From Methylocystis sp. ATCC 49242 (GTDB taxonomy: Bacteria > Pseudomonadota > Alphaproteobacteria > Rhizobiales > Beijerinckiaceae), in the NCBI RefSeq assembly GCF_000188155.2, contig NZ_KE124774.1, positions 2,300,356-2,364,355 of the forward strand: a DNA stretch of 64,000 nt. Direction: 5' to 3'. Position 1 is the first letter of the stretch. Each line of letters starts with the position of its first letter. This document shows, in pieces, positions 1 through 8,078 of this stretch. The position numbers and the translations under genes are program-made. The notes beneath the pieces were generated by a model. The model was not told the origin of the DNA. It saw only the letters and a list, made by a program, of their open reading frames with translations, and searched no databases.

Positions 1-687
1 GCATTCTTTCTTGTCGTCCGCCTCCCACCACCAGCGGCCGGCGCGCTCGCTCTCGCCGGGCTGCACAGGGCGCGTGCAGGGCGCGCAGCCGATGGAGAGA
101 AATCCCCTGGCGTGAAGTTCGTTGATCGGGACGGAGAATTCCTCCACTGCGGCGACGACGTCCTCGCGCCGGTAGTCGGCGAGCGGATTGATCTTCAAAA
201 CCTTGTGGCCGGCGTCGAAAGCGACGAGCGGCGCATCGGCGCGCGCGTCGGACTGGTCGGCGCGCAGGCCCGTCACCCAGGCGGAGACGCCGGCGAGAAG
301 GCGCGACAGCGGCTCCACCTTGCGCACATGGCAGCAGGCCTTGCGCGCTTCGACGGATTTGTAGAAGCCGTTGATCCCCTGCTCCTCGATCAGCGCTTCG
401 AGCGGTTCGGCCTTGGGATAAACGGCGCGAATGCGGCGGGCGTAACGCGCTTCGGTCTGTTCCCAGAGCTCGTAGGTCTCGGGAAAAAGCCGGCCCGTGT
501 CGATCGTCACGACGTCGATGTCGAGCCCCTGCGTGAAGATCGAATGGGTGATGAACTGATCCTCAATGCCGAAGCTCGTCGTAAAGACGATGCGCCCGGG
601 AATGAACTCCCGCGCCAGCAGCAGACGGTGATGAAGATCGAGCGGCGCGAGACGCGGCTCGAGAATTTCAGCGATGGAAGCAGTCAT
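1..687 (-). CDS. cysH: Adenylyl-sulfate (APS/PAPS) reductase CysH, 3' end cut by the window
   Basis: Reduces activated sulfate to sulfite in cytoplasmic sulfate assimilation, using thioredoxin as reductant. 229 residues are visible, with no stop before the window edge. The paired cysteines at 118-119 (KACCHVRK) and the C201-x2-C204 motif (GCAPCTRP) are the four [4Fe-4S] ligands of the APS-type, plant/bacterial-assimilatory branch, so APS is the likelier substrate. The N-terminal TTSFGIEDQ and the RWWWE near the end are also conserved in the family. The visible sequence ends in KKEC, the usual tail just before the terminus, so only a few residues are missing. The ATG overlaps the stop of the DUF934 gene by 4 nt, indicating translational coupling as last gene of the operon seen here. 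Confidence 0.95.
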   Translation of the reverse strand, partial: MTASIAEILEPRLAPLDLHHRLLLAREFIPGRIVFTTSFGIEDQFITHSIFTQGLDIDVVTIDTGRLFPETYELWEQTEARYARRIRAVYPKAEPLEALIEEQGINGFYKSVEARKACCHVRKVEPLSRLLAGVSAWVTGLRADQSDARADAPLVAFDAGHKVLKINPLADYRREDVVAAVEEFSVPINELHARGFLSIGCAPCTRPVQPGESERAGRWWWEADDKKEC

Positions 688-1190
688 TTCGCCGCCGCCT
701 TCCGACGAGCTTCGAGAATGGAGCCCGGCGCGACATAGCCGCGCTGATAGCTGCGCGCATGGGCGGCGCGGGCCGCGGCCCACTGCGATTCATCCTGACG
801 CTCGGCGAGATCGTCGGGGATTTCGACCGTGTCGAAACCGCAGCCGAGCGCATGGGCGTATTGGTCCGCGAGCAGACGCCCGCTCGCGCGCAATTCGCCC
901 TTGAAGCCGGCGCGGCGGATGAGACGCGCAAGCGAGAAGCCGCGACCGTCCGCAAAGGCGGGAAAAACGATGGAGACGAGGCCGAGGCGCGGCAAGGCGC
1001 TCGCCAGCGCGGAAGGCTCCGTCGTGTTCGGCACGATGACGCCGAGGCTCGCGCCGGGCGCGAGCGCTTCGAGCGAATGTTCGAGGCGCGGCAGCGAAAC
1101 GATGATCCTGCCGTCCTTCGGCAAGGCCTCTTCGTCGGCGAGCCGGCGCCAGCCGTCCTCGATGAAGCGGCCGTCAGATATCAGCGCCAT
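684..1190 (-). CDS. DUF934 family protein of the sulfite reductase operon
   Basis: 168-residue protein of the DUF934 family, which in alphaproteobacteria is found between or next to cysI and cysH. Its biochemical role is not established; it is thought to accompany sulfite/nitrite reduction. I chose the ATG at 1190 because a GGAGGG Shine-Dalgarno lies just upstream. A frame extension to 1229 would overlap cysI by about 55 nt, against 17 nt for the chosen start. No signal peptide or membrane segment is visible. The stop overlaps the cysH start (ATGA), so it is the fourth gene of the coupled fdx-DUF2849-cysI-DUF934-cysH operon. Confidence 0.85.
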   Translation of the reverse strand: MALISDGRFIEDGWRRLADEEALPKDGRIIVSLPRLEHSLEALAPGASLGVIVPNTTEPSALASALPRLGLVSIVFPAFADGRGFSLARLIRRAGFKGELRASGRLLADQYAHALGCGFDTVEIPDDLAERQDESQWAAARAAHARSYQRGYVAPGSILEARRKAAAK

Positions 1191-2898
1191 CTTCGCCCTC
1201 CCGCCGCACGGCGCTCTTGAATCGCGCATGGCCGACGCGCCGCCATGTTTCGATGAATGTCTCGCTTTCGCGTCGCTCGGCGAGATAGAAGTCGACGATA
1301 TGCTCGATCACGTCGGGAACCTGGTCCGCCGTCACGCCCGGGCCGAGAATTTCCCCGATCGACGCCGAGAGCGTCGGATCGCCGCCGAGCGTGATCTGAT
1401 AGGATTCCTGCCCCTTCTTTTCGAGGCCGAGAATGCCGATCGCGCCGACATGGTGATGGCCGCAGGCGTTGATGCAGCCCGAAATCTTGACGCCCAGCTT
1501 GCCGATGCGGCGCTGACGCGACAGGTCGGAGAAGCGCTTCGAGATCGCCTGCGCGACAGGGATCGATCGCGCAGTCGCCAGCGAACAGTAATCGAGACCC
1601 GGGCAGGAGATGATGTCGGAGACGAGGCCGGCGTTCGCCGTCGCCAGTCCCGCCTCGTCCAGCATGCGCCAGAGCGCGAACAGATCGTCCTGCTTCACAT
1701 GCGGCAGGATGATGTTTTGCTCGTGGGAGACGCGCAATTCGCCGAAGCCGAAGCGCTCGCTCGCCTCCGCCAGCACGCGCATCTGCTGCGAGGTCGCGTC
1801 GCCCGGAATGCCGCCGATGGGCTTCAGCGACACGGTGACGATGGCGTAGCCCGGAACCTTGTGGGGCGCGACATTCACATCGACGAAATTGCCGAAGGCC
1901 GGCGTCTCGATCCGCGCAGCGCGCAGCGCCTGCGACTCGGCGGGCAGCGCTTCATAGGGCGGCGGCGCGAAATAGGCCGCGATCCGCGCGAACTCGGCGG
2001 GATCGTAGGAGAAGACCGAGCGATCCATCGAGCCGAACTCCGCCTCGACGGCGGCGCGGACCTCGTCGATCCCCTTCTCGTGAACGAGGATCTTGATGCG
2101 CGCCTTGTATTTGTTGTCGCGTCGGCCGAAGCGGTTGTAGACGCGCATGATCGCTTCGAGATAGGCGAGCAGATCGGCGCGCGGAACGTAATCGCGGATC
2201 ACCTTGCCCACGAAAGGCGAGCGCCCGAGGCCGCCGCCGACCACGACCCGATAGCCGATCTCGCCGGCGCCGTTCTTCACGATCGCGAGGCCAATGTCAT
2301 GCACCATGATCGCGGCGCGATCATGCCCGGCGCCCGTCACCGCAATCTTGAACTTTCGCGGCAGGAAGGAGAATTCGGGATGCGCGCTCGACCACTGGCG
2401 AAGGAACTCCGCCGTCGGGCGCGGATCCTCGATTTCGTCCGGCGCGACGCCGGCGAAATGATCCGAGGTGACGTTGCGGATGCAATTGCCCGAGGTCTGG
2501 ATGGCGTGCATCTCGACCTCGGCGAGCGCCTGCAGAATGTCGGGCGTGTCGACGAGCTTGGGCCAGTTGTACTGCAGGTTCTGGCGCGTGGTGAAATGGC
2601 CATAGCCGCGATCGTATTTGTCGGCGATGTCGGCGAGCCGGCGCATCTGCCGCGCGGTGAGCGTGCCATAGGGGATGGCCACGCGCAGCATATAGGCGTG
2701 GAGCTGCAGATAGAGCCCGTTCATCAGACGAAACGGACGGAATTCGTCCTCCGTCAGGGCGCCGGAGAGACGGCGGCGCACCTGCTCCCGGAACTCCGCG
2801 ACGCGTTCGCGCACGAAGGCGGCGTCGAATTCGTCGTAGCGATAGGTCGTGGTGGGCGCGTTGGGACGCGTCAGCGCCTGCGGATCATGGGCGGTCAT
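1174..2898 (-). CDS. cysI: Siroheme sulfite (nitrite/sulfite) reductase hemoprotein
   Basis: 574-residue siroheme-[4Fe-4S] reductase that carries out six-electron reduction of sulfite to sulfide. The metal-ligand cysteines lie at roughly residues 431/437 (CPGLDYC) and 472/476 (CINAC), in the standard nitrite/sulfite reductase arrangement; HFTTRQNLQ and TSGNCIRN are the conserved N-lobe motifs. No flavoprotein CysJ is encoded nearby, while a [2Fe-2S] ferredoxin heads the operon, so a ferredoxin-fed enzyme is likely (inference). Assimilatory nitrite reductase is the alternative from sequence alone, but the cysH context favours sulfite. Start and stop overlap both neighbours by a few nucleotides. 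Confidence 0.93.
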   Translation of the reverse strand: MTAHDPQALTRPNAPTTTYRYDEFDAAFVRERVAEFREQVRRRLSGALTEDEFRPFRLMNGLYLQLHAYMLRVAIPYGTLTARQMRRLADIADKYDRGYGHFTTRQNLQYNWPKLVDTPDILQALAEVEMHAIQTSGNCIRNVTSDHFAGVAPDEIEDPRPTAEFLRQWSSAHPEFSFLPRKFKIAVTGAGHDRAAIMVHDIGLAIVKNGAGEIGYRVVVGGGLGRSPFVGKVIRDYVPRADLLAYLEAIMRVYNRFGRRDNKYKARIKILVHEKGIDEVRAAVEAEFGSMDRSVFSYDPAEFARIAAYFAPPPYEALPAESQALRAARIETPAFGNFVDVNVAPHKVPGYAIVTVSLKPIGGIPGDATSQQMRVLAEASERFGFGELRVSHEQNIILPHVKQDDLFALWRMLDEAGLATANAGLVSDIISCPGLDYCSLATARSIPVAQAISKRFSDLSRQRRIGKLGVKISGCINACGHHHVGAIGILGLEKKGQESYQITLGGDPTLSASIGEILGPGVTADQVPDVIEHIVDFYLAERRESETFIETWRRVGHARFKSAVRREGEDGADI

Positions 2899-3212
2899 CT
2901 GGCGCCTCCTGCGGCCTGCTTGCCGAGATCGAGACGCACGCTCGGTCCCTTGATCCGCATTTTCTCGCGGTAATGGAGCGGCGTCGGAACGCCGTCCGCG
3001 CCGATTTCGACATCGGCGAGATAGACGTCGACGACGTGATTGGCGGCGATCTCGGCCTTGCCGAATTGTTCGAGCGCGGCGGCCTCGTCCTTGTCGCGGG
3101 CGACGCGGGCCCTGGCGTGGTTGCGCTCCCAGCCGTTGGCCCCGAGAAACAGCACCTCGCCGTCCGCGAGATCGGAGGCAAGGAGGATTTGCGGATTTTT
3201 CAACGTGGACAT
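2895..3212 (-). CDS. DUF2849 domain protein
   Basis: 105-residue cytoplasmic protein of the DUF2849 family, which is almost always encoded directly before alphaproteobacterial sulfite reductases; molecular function is unknown. The start at 3212 (MSTLKNPQ) is preferred over a 58-residue longer frame because that extension would lie inside the ferredoxin gene. Its ATG shares one base with the ferredoxin stop (TGATG), and its own stop overlaps the cysI start (ATGA), so it is locked into the operon. The family commonly pairs with a siroheme synthase gene upstream; here that place is taken by a ferredoxin. Confidence 0.85.
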   Translation of the reverse strand: MSTLKNPQILLASDLADGEVLFLGANGWERNHARARVARDKDEAAALEQFGKAEIAANHVVDVYLADVEIGADGVPTPLHYREKMRIKGPSVRLDLGKQAAGGAR

Positions 3213-3583
3213 CACGTCTCCTGCGCGATCTTCAGCGAGAGGCCGCTCATTTCGTCCGACCAGATGATCTGGCAGCAGAGGCGCGAGTTTTCGTAAAGCA
3301 TCGGCAATTCGTCGAGCTTTTCCAGTTCGTCCTCGCGCGGCGGCGGAACCCGCTTCGCCGACTCCGCGTCTAGCACGACATGGCACTCCGCGCAGGCGAG
3401 GGCGCCGCCGCAGGTGTTCTCCATGCCCAGACCATAGTCGCGCAGGATTTCCATCAGCCGCCAGCCCTCGACGGCCTCGAGCTCATGGATCACGCCATTA
3501 CGGTCCTCGACGCGCAGAACCGGCGTCTCGGGCCGCGGCTGCGGGTTGGGCGGGTCCGCGACAATATCCACTGCAGTGCTCAT
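3212..3583 (-). CDS. [2Fe-2S] ferredoxin, adrenodoxin/plant-type fold
   Basis: 123-residue electron carrier with cluster ligands C58-x5-C64-x2-C67 and C104 (LCCQ), the typical spacing of soluble [2Fe-2S] ferredoxins. The first ~20 residues are a Pro-rich extension before the beta-grasp domain. As first gene of the sulfur operon and the only redox carrier in it, it is the natural candidate electron donor to CysI (inference). Transcription most likely starts about 60 nt upstream, from the promoter at 3650-3677. The Shine-Dalgarno is weak. Confidence 0.9.
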   Translation of the reverse strand: MSTAVDIVADPPNPQPRPETPVLRVEDRNGVIHELEAVEGWRLMEILRDYGLGMENTCGGALACAECHVVLDAESAKRVPPPREDELEKLDELPMLYENSRLCCQIIWSDEMSGLSLKIAQET

Positions 3584-3630
3584 ACGCTTGCTTTGCTCAC
3601 GGCGGATGGACGCTCCTTCGGCGCGCCCGG

Positions 3631-3648
3631 CGTTCGGTATTTCGAACG
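3631..3648. promoter_or_regulatory. 18-bp perfect palindrome at the sulfur operon start, probable operator
   Basis: The sequence CGTTCG-N6-CGAACG (6-bp arms, 6-bp centre) sits immediately downstream of the -10 element and covers the predicted transcription start. That is the classic position for a repressor operator. The regulator is not encoded in the window and I cannot name the family. Confidence 0.55.
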
Positions 3649-3649
3649 T

Positions 3650-3677
3650 TTAATACTCTAAATCGGCCCGATGTCAA
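3650..3677 (-). promoter_or_regulatory. Sigma-70-type promoter of the sulfur assimilation operon
   Basis: On the minus strand a perfect -35 TTGACA (3677-3672) is followed after 16 bp by TATTAA (3655-3650). It points into the ferredoxin gene and predicts a start near 3643. Upstream of the -35 lies a markedly AT-rich stretch (about 3680-3730), as expected of an activator or UP-element region. Confidence 0.7.
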
Positions 3678-3861
3678 TTCACTTAAAAATGAGGCGCAAT
3701 AAAAATATATTACATCAAAAATACGTTGATTTTGCCCGCCGTCATGCGCATGGCGCAGGAATCAACTAGTGAGGGCATGACAAGCGACCGCAAACTATGC
3801 TTGGTAAGAATCTCGCAAGGATTCGAGGCGGCGCACGTTATAGAGTGCTATAGGAGACCGC

Positions 3862-4713
3862 ATGGTAAAGAGACCGCTCAAACCCACCAAGGAAATCTCG
3901 CCTCCGAAAAAGGAGACGGAATCGCGTCGCGACATTCGCGAAACCGCGGCGTCGCAGCAATCTTCAGGAGCCTTGATGAAACCGACCGTCATCGTCGTCG
4001 GCGCCGACAAGGGTGGCGTCGGCAAGACGACCATTGCGCGCGCCGTCCTCGATTTTCTCGCCCTCAACAGCATCCACGCGCGCGCGTTCGACACCGAGAC
4101 GCCCCGCGGCACGCTTCATCGCTTCCATCCCGAGGAGACGATGATCGTCGATCTGACCTCGACCTCGGATCAGATGAAGATCATCGATACGCTGAACACG
4201 TCGCAGGCCAAGGTGAGCGTCATCGACGTGCGGGCCGGCGGCCTAAGCCCCGCTCTCGAGGCGCTGGACGAGATCGGCTTCTTCGACGCGGTCAAGGCCG
4301 GCGAATTCCGCTTCATCCTGCTTCACGTCATCGGCCCGTCCATCGCCTCGCTCGACGAGATCGCCGAGATCGCGCCCTATATGGCCGACGCGAATTATTT
4401 CATGGTCAAGAACCACGTCAACGACACCACATTCTTCGAATGGGACCCGCAGACGCACGCCAAATATTTCGAGGAAGTGCAGACGACCGGGGAGATCACC
4501 ATCCCCAAGCTGGGCGAACTCGCCTATGAGCAGGTCGAACTCGCGGGCACGCCCTACTCCACCTTCATCGCCAACCAGACGGCGGAAGGCGAGCAGGCGG
4601 ACCACTCCTTCGTTCTGCGCGGCTACGTCCGCACATGGCTCGCGCGCGTCGCCGACGAATTCGAGCGGGTCGGGCTGCTCGACCTGATAAACAGCGGGGG
4701 CAAGGGGCGTTAA
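3862..4713 (+). CDS. ParA/MinD-like P-loop ATPase with intact Walker A
   Basis: 283-residue cytoplasmic ATPase of the deviant-Walker-A superfamily: KGGVGKTT at residues 50-57 and an FDTE switch-like motif about 25 residues later. No parB or minE/minC gene is nearby, so neither plasmid partition nor Min function can be assigned. The N-terminal ~38 residues are a Lys/Glu-rich, probably disordered extension. Two starts each have a strong Shine-Dalgarno: ATG 3862 (AGGAG 6 nt before) and ATG 3976 (AGGAG 8 nt before), the latter giving a 245-residue protein without the extension. It is followed by a clear paralogue at 4753 sharing the EIGFF motif. Confidence 0.8.
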   Translation: MVKRPLKPTKEISPPKKETESRRDIRETAASQQSSGALMKPTVIVVGADKGGVGKTTIARAVLDFLALNSIHARAFDTETPRGTLHRFHPEETMIVDLTSTSDQMKIIDTLNTSQAKVSVIDVRAGGLSPALEALDEIGFFDAVKAGEFRFILLHVIGPSIASLDEIAEIAPYMADANYFMVKNHVNDTTFFEWDPQTHAKYFEEVQTTGEITIPKLGELAYEQVELAGTPYSTFIANQTAEGEQADHSFVLRGYVRTWLARVADEFERVGLLDLINSGGKGR

Positions 4714-4752
4714 GGCGGCGGCGGCGTCGCCTGTCGCATCCGCGAGGATCAA

Positions 4753-5466
4753 ATGAGACGCCGCACCCTCGTCTTCTTCGTCTGTTCGCCACACTCCCGC
4801 ACCGGCGTCACGACGACGGCGCGGCTTCTCACCGACTACTATCTCTCGCGCGGCGTCGGCGTGGAGGGGTTCGACACCGACTCACGCGAGCCCTGCTACG
4901 CCATGTATTTCCCGACGCTCTCGCAGGTCGTGGACATCGACGAAATCAGGGGTCAGATATCGCTCTTCGACCGGCTCCTCGTTCCCGACGAGACGCCCAA
5001 GATCGTCGACGTCTGGGTTCGCTCCTACGACCGCCTGTTCTCGACGATCGCCGAGATCGGCTTCTTCGAGGAGGCGCGACGGCTGGGAATCACGCCGATC
5101 CTGCTCTTTCAGGCCGACTCCACTGAGTCGGCCGCCCGCAACGCCCTTCTGCTGAACACGACATGGCCCGAGCTGTGGATGACCGTCGTCCACAATGAGG
5201 GCGCCGCGCCGCTCGGCGCCGAAGCGATGGAAATCCTCTCGCGCTACCCGGCGCGGGGGAAATTCGTGATCCCGCGGCTCGAAGCCCCGATCGCGCGGAC
5301 GCTCGACGATTTCCAACTGTCGCTGTCGGAATTTCTGGCGGAGCCCCCGCTCGACATGTCGATCGTGGTGCGCGCCGCGCTGAAGGCGTGGCTCGCGCCG
5401 ATCTTCACCCAGTTTCAGAGTTTCGAACTCAGGCTCGAACTTCAATCGAGCCAGTTCCTCCGTTAG
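4753..5466 (+). CDS. ParA-like paralogue with degenerate P-loop
   Basis: 237-residue protein aligning along its length with the preceding ATPase: FDTD for FDTE, AEIGFFEEA for DEIGFFDAV, and similar strand order. The nucleotide loop reads SRTGVTTTAR where the partner has GGVGKTTIAR, so the essential P-loop lysine is replaced by valine and the glycines are lost. It is therefore probably unable to hydrolyse ATP and may act as a regulatory or heterodimer partner (inference). Start ATG 4753 lies 39 nt after the upstream stop, and the following aldo/keto reductase begins 9 nt after this gene, suggesting a three-gene transcript. No recognised named family. Confidence 0.75.
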   Translation: MRRRTLVFFVCSPHSRTGVTTTARLLTDYYLSRGVGVEGFDTDSREPCYAMYFPTLSQVVDIDEIRGQISLFDRLLVPDETPKIVDVWVRSYDRLFSTIAEIGFFEEARRLGITPILLFQADSTESAARNALLLNTTWPELWMTVVHNEGAAPLGAEAMEILSRYPARGKFVIPRLEAPIARTLDDFQLSLSEFLAEPPLDMSIVVRAALKAWLAPIFTQFQSFELRLELQSSQFLR

Positions 5467-5475
5467 GGGAGCGAC

Positions 5476-6525
5476 ATGGAATACCGCCGTCTCGGAACGA
5501 CCGACCTTCCCGTCTCCGCCATTTGCCTCGGCTCCATGACCTGGGGCCAGCAGAATACGGAAAGCGAAGGCCATGCGCAGCTCGATTACGCGATCGCGCG
5601 CGGCGTCAATTTCATCGACACGGCGGAAATATATTCGATCCCGCCGCGCCGCGAGACGCAGGGCTCGACCGAGCGCATCATCGGAAGCTGGCTCGCCGCG
5701 CGAAAGAACCGCGACAGGGTGATCATCGCGACGAAAGTCGCCGGTCGCGGCGACGCCGACTGGCTGCGCGAAGGCGGCGCGGGCACGGTCCTCGACGCGA
5801 AGAACATACAATACGCGATCGAGGGGTCGCTGAAGCGGCTGCAGACGAATTATGTCGACTTGTATCAGCTGCACTGGCCGGACCGTTCGCTCCCGCTGTG
5901 GGGCGCGGGCGGCACGACCTACCGCCGCCCGAGCAAGCGCGCGGAAGTTCCGATCGAGGAAACGCTGGAAGCGCTCGCCGGGCTGGTGAAGGCCGGCAAG
6001 GTTCGCCACATCGGCCTTTCCAACGAGACGCCCTGGGGCGTCGCGCGTTTCCTGCGCGCCGCCGAACTCGGGCGCGGCCCGCGCGTCGTCTCGATCCAGA
6101 ACGCCTACAACCTCATCAATCGCACCTTCGAGATGGGCCTTGCGGAATACGCCGAGCGCGACGCCGTCGGCCTTCTCGCCTATTCGCCTCTGGCGCAGGG
6201 CTATCTCACGGGCAAATATCAGGGCGGCGCGCGGCCGCCCGGCGCGCGCACCACGCTCTTCGAGCGGGCGCAGCGTTATGAAAAGCCGGGAGTGGAGGCG
6301 GCGATCGACGCCTATCTTGCGCTGGCGCGCGACATCGGCGTCGATCCGGCGCAACTCGCCATCGCCTATGTAACCTCGCGGCCCTTCGTGACGTCGAACA
6401 TCATCGGCGCGACGACGATGGCGCAGCTGAAGACGGACCTCGATTCGGTGGAGGTGAAGATCACGCCGGAAATCGAGCGGCGGATCGACCAGATCCACCA
6501 GCTGCACAGCAATCCTGCGCCGTAA
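5476..6525 (+). CDS. Aldo/keto reductase, Tas-like
   Basis: 349-residue NADP(H)-dependent oxidoreductase with a TIM-barrel fold. The catalytic tetrad is recognisable: Asp in FIDTAEIYS with its Tyr, Lys in IATKVAG and His in LHWPD. The length and the insertion after the catalytic Tyr resemble the E. coli Tas subgroup; the substrate is unknown. The start has GGGAG 4 nt upstream and lies 9 nt after the degenerate ParA-like gene. It converges on yqgE with a 3-nt gap. Confidence 0.85.
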   Translation: MEYRRLGTTDLPVSAICLGSMTWGQQNTESEGHAQLDYAIARGVNFIDTAEIYSIPPRRETQGSTERIIGSWLAARKNRDRVIIATKVAGRGDADWLREGGAGTVLDAKNIQYAIEGSLKRLQTNYVDLYQLHWPDRSLPLWGAGGTTYRRPSKRAEVPIEETLEALAGLVKAGKVRHIGLSNETPWGVARFLRAAELGRGPRVVSIQNAYNLINRTFEMGLAEYAERDAVGLLAYSPLAQGYLTGKYQGGARPPGARTTLFERAQRYEKPGVEAAIDAYLALARDIGVDPAQLAIAYVTSRPFVTSNIIGATTMAQLKTDLDSVEVKITPEIERRIDQIHQLHSNPAP

Positions 6526-6528
6526 CCG

Positions 6529-7173
6529 TTACGCGTGCCCCGCGCTCGACGAAAGCCGCTCCAGATCGATCCCGATGGAGCGCAGCGCGCGCCTGTATTT
6601 GCTGTCGAGGTCGCGATCGAAGAGCAGCTCCGGATCGGCCGGGCAATGAAGCCAGCCATTGTGCTGGATTTCGTCCTCGAGCTGCCCGGCGTCCCATCCG
6701 GCATAGCCGAGCGCCAGCAGCGCGTGGTGCGGCCCCTCGCCAGCAGCGATCGCCCGCAGAATGTCGATCGTCGCGGTGAGCGACACGCCGTCGTCGATCG
6801 GCAGGGTCGAATTGTCGAGGAAGAAATCCGGCGAATGCAGCACGAAGCCGCGGTCGGTCTGCACCGGGCCGCCGGACAGCACCTGAATCTCTTCGGCGCG
6901 GCGCGGCAGGCTGATGCGCTCCTGCGGGGCGATCACCTGCAGCTGCACGAGGAGATCGGGGAAGTTCTTCACCCGCGCCGGCTGGTTGACGACGATGCCC
7001 ATGGCCCCGTCTTCCGAATGGGCGCAGAGATAGATCACCGACCGCGCGAAACGCGGATCCGCCATGCCGGGCATGGCGACGAGGAGTTGCCCGTCGAGAT
7101 AGCGGCGTTCTCCGCCGCGCGGGCCGCCGCCCACCGGTCGATCCAAATCTTGCTTCCTGCCCATTGCGCTCAT
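6529..7173 (-). CDS. yqgE: YqgE/AlgH family (UPF0301) protein
   Basis: 214-residue UPF0301 protein. The diagnostic segments are [19 protein letters not shown] near residue 30, [10 protein letters not shown] near 57, [16 protein letters not shown] near 100 and [14 protein letters not shown] near 160. The molecular role is uncertain (the AlgH name comes from alginate regulation in Pseudomonas). A second ATG three codons in (7164) is an equally possible start; neither has a good Shine-Dalgarno. Divergent from the DsbD-like gene. Confidence 0.88.
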   Translation of the reverse strand: MSAMGRKQDLDRPVGGGPRGGERRYLDGQLLVAMPGMADPRFARSVIYLCAHSEDGAMGIVVNQPARVKNFPDLLVQLQVIAPQERISLPRRAEEIQVLSGGPVQTDRGFVLHSPDFFLDNSTLPIDDGVSLTATIDILRAIAAGEGPHHALLALGYAGWDAGQLEDEIQHNGWLHCPADPELLFDRDLDSKYRRALRSIGIDLERLSSSAGHA

Positions 7174-7273
7174 AATTTCATGCTACGCTTGCCGCGCTTC
7201 CTTCACAAGCGGCGATAATGCGGCGGGCGCGATAACCGCCCCGAAAACAACGCCCGAGACGAAGCAGGAGCCG

Positions 7274-8074
7274 ATGAAGCGCGCCTTCCCCACATATATA
7301 GCGGTTTTTCTGGCGACGACCGTGCTGACGCCCGCTGGCGCCGCCGAGGCGGATTTCGCCTCGCCCCCGTCGAAGGGCGCCGTCTCCGCCGCGCGACTCC
7401 TCGCGGCCGGGCCGGCGCAGGGCGGCGTCTATCGCGCCGGCGTCGAGATCGACCTCAATCCCGCGACCATCACCTATTGGCGCCAGCCCGGCGAAGCCGG
7501 CTCGCCTCCGGTCTTCGATTTCTCCAGATCCGTCAATGTGGCGAGGGTCGAAACCTCCTTCCCGGCCCCGAAACACATCGACGAGGCCGGAACAATCGTC
7601 GCGGGCTATGACGGGAAAGTGGTTTTTCCGCTGAAAGTGACGCCGCAGGACCCCAAGGCGCCGGTCACCCTCAATCTGACGCTGGATTACGCCGCCTGCG
7701 GCAAGATCTGCCTGCCGGCGAAGGCGGAGCTGTCGCTGGCTTTGCCCCGCGCGGGCGCCTCGCCCTTCGCGGCCGAGATCGCGGCGGCCGAGAAGCGCGT
7801 CCCGCAGAAGGTCGGCGCGGCGGAAGCGAAGAAGCGGCTGGCGCTGCGCAAGGAGGACGCGCAGGATTCGTGGCGTCTGAGCTACAAGGGCCCCGGCAAG
7901 GCGGAAGACGTCTTCCCCGAGGTGGCCGAGCCGCTCTTCATCGAGAGCAAGCGCGACGGGGCCGATTTTACGCTGACGCTCTTCTCGACCGGGCCGAAAC
8001 CCAAGGGCGCCGACGCGACGATCACGGTCGTCACCGACAAGGAGGCTTTCGAGGCGCCGGCGCGCCTCGAATAG
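7274..8074 (+). CDS. Periplasmic DsbD-alpha-domain-like protein
   Basis: 266-residue exported protein. Residues 1-24 form a signal peptide ending AGA/A. The body resembles the N-terminal (alpha) immunoglobulin-like domain of thiol:disulfide interchange protein DsbD, with the cysteine pair in DYAACGKICLPA. The membrane (beta) and thioredoxin (gamma) domains of a full DsbD are absent, so this is a stand-alone periplasmic domain that could shuttle reducing equivalents to or from another protein (inference). It has AGGAG 6 nt before the ATG and ends 4 bp from the convergent GT2 gene. Confidence 0.75.
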   Translation: MKRAFPTYIAVFLATTVLTPAGAAEADFASPPSKGAVSAARLLAAGPAQGGVYRAGVEIDLNPATITYWRQPGEAGSPPVFDFSRSVNVARVETSFPAPKHIDEAGTIVAGYDGKVVFPLKVTPQDPKAPVTLNLTLDYAACGKICLPAKAELSLALPRAGASPFAAEIAAAEKRVPQKVGAAEAKKRLALRKEDAQDSWRLSYKGPGKAEDVFPEVAEPLFIESKRDGADFTLTLFSTGPKPKGADATITVVTDKEAFEAPARLE

Positions 8075-8078
8075 GGTT

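Noticed and set aside
829-2973. 714-codon open frame on the plus strand
   Set aside because: Antisense to cysI/DUF934, which have conserved motifs and coupled starts; long antisense frames are expected in GC-rich DNA. Its translation is Arg/Ala/Asp-rich without motifs.
3862-5466. Plasmid or chromosome partition locus
   Set aside because: No ParB-like gene or parS-like repeats nearby, and the second protein is a degenerate paralogue, not a ParB.
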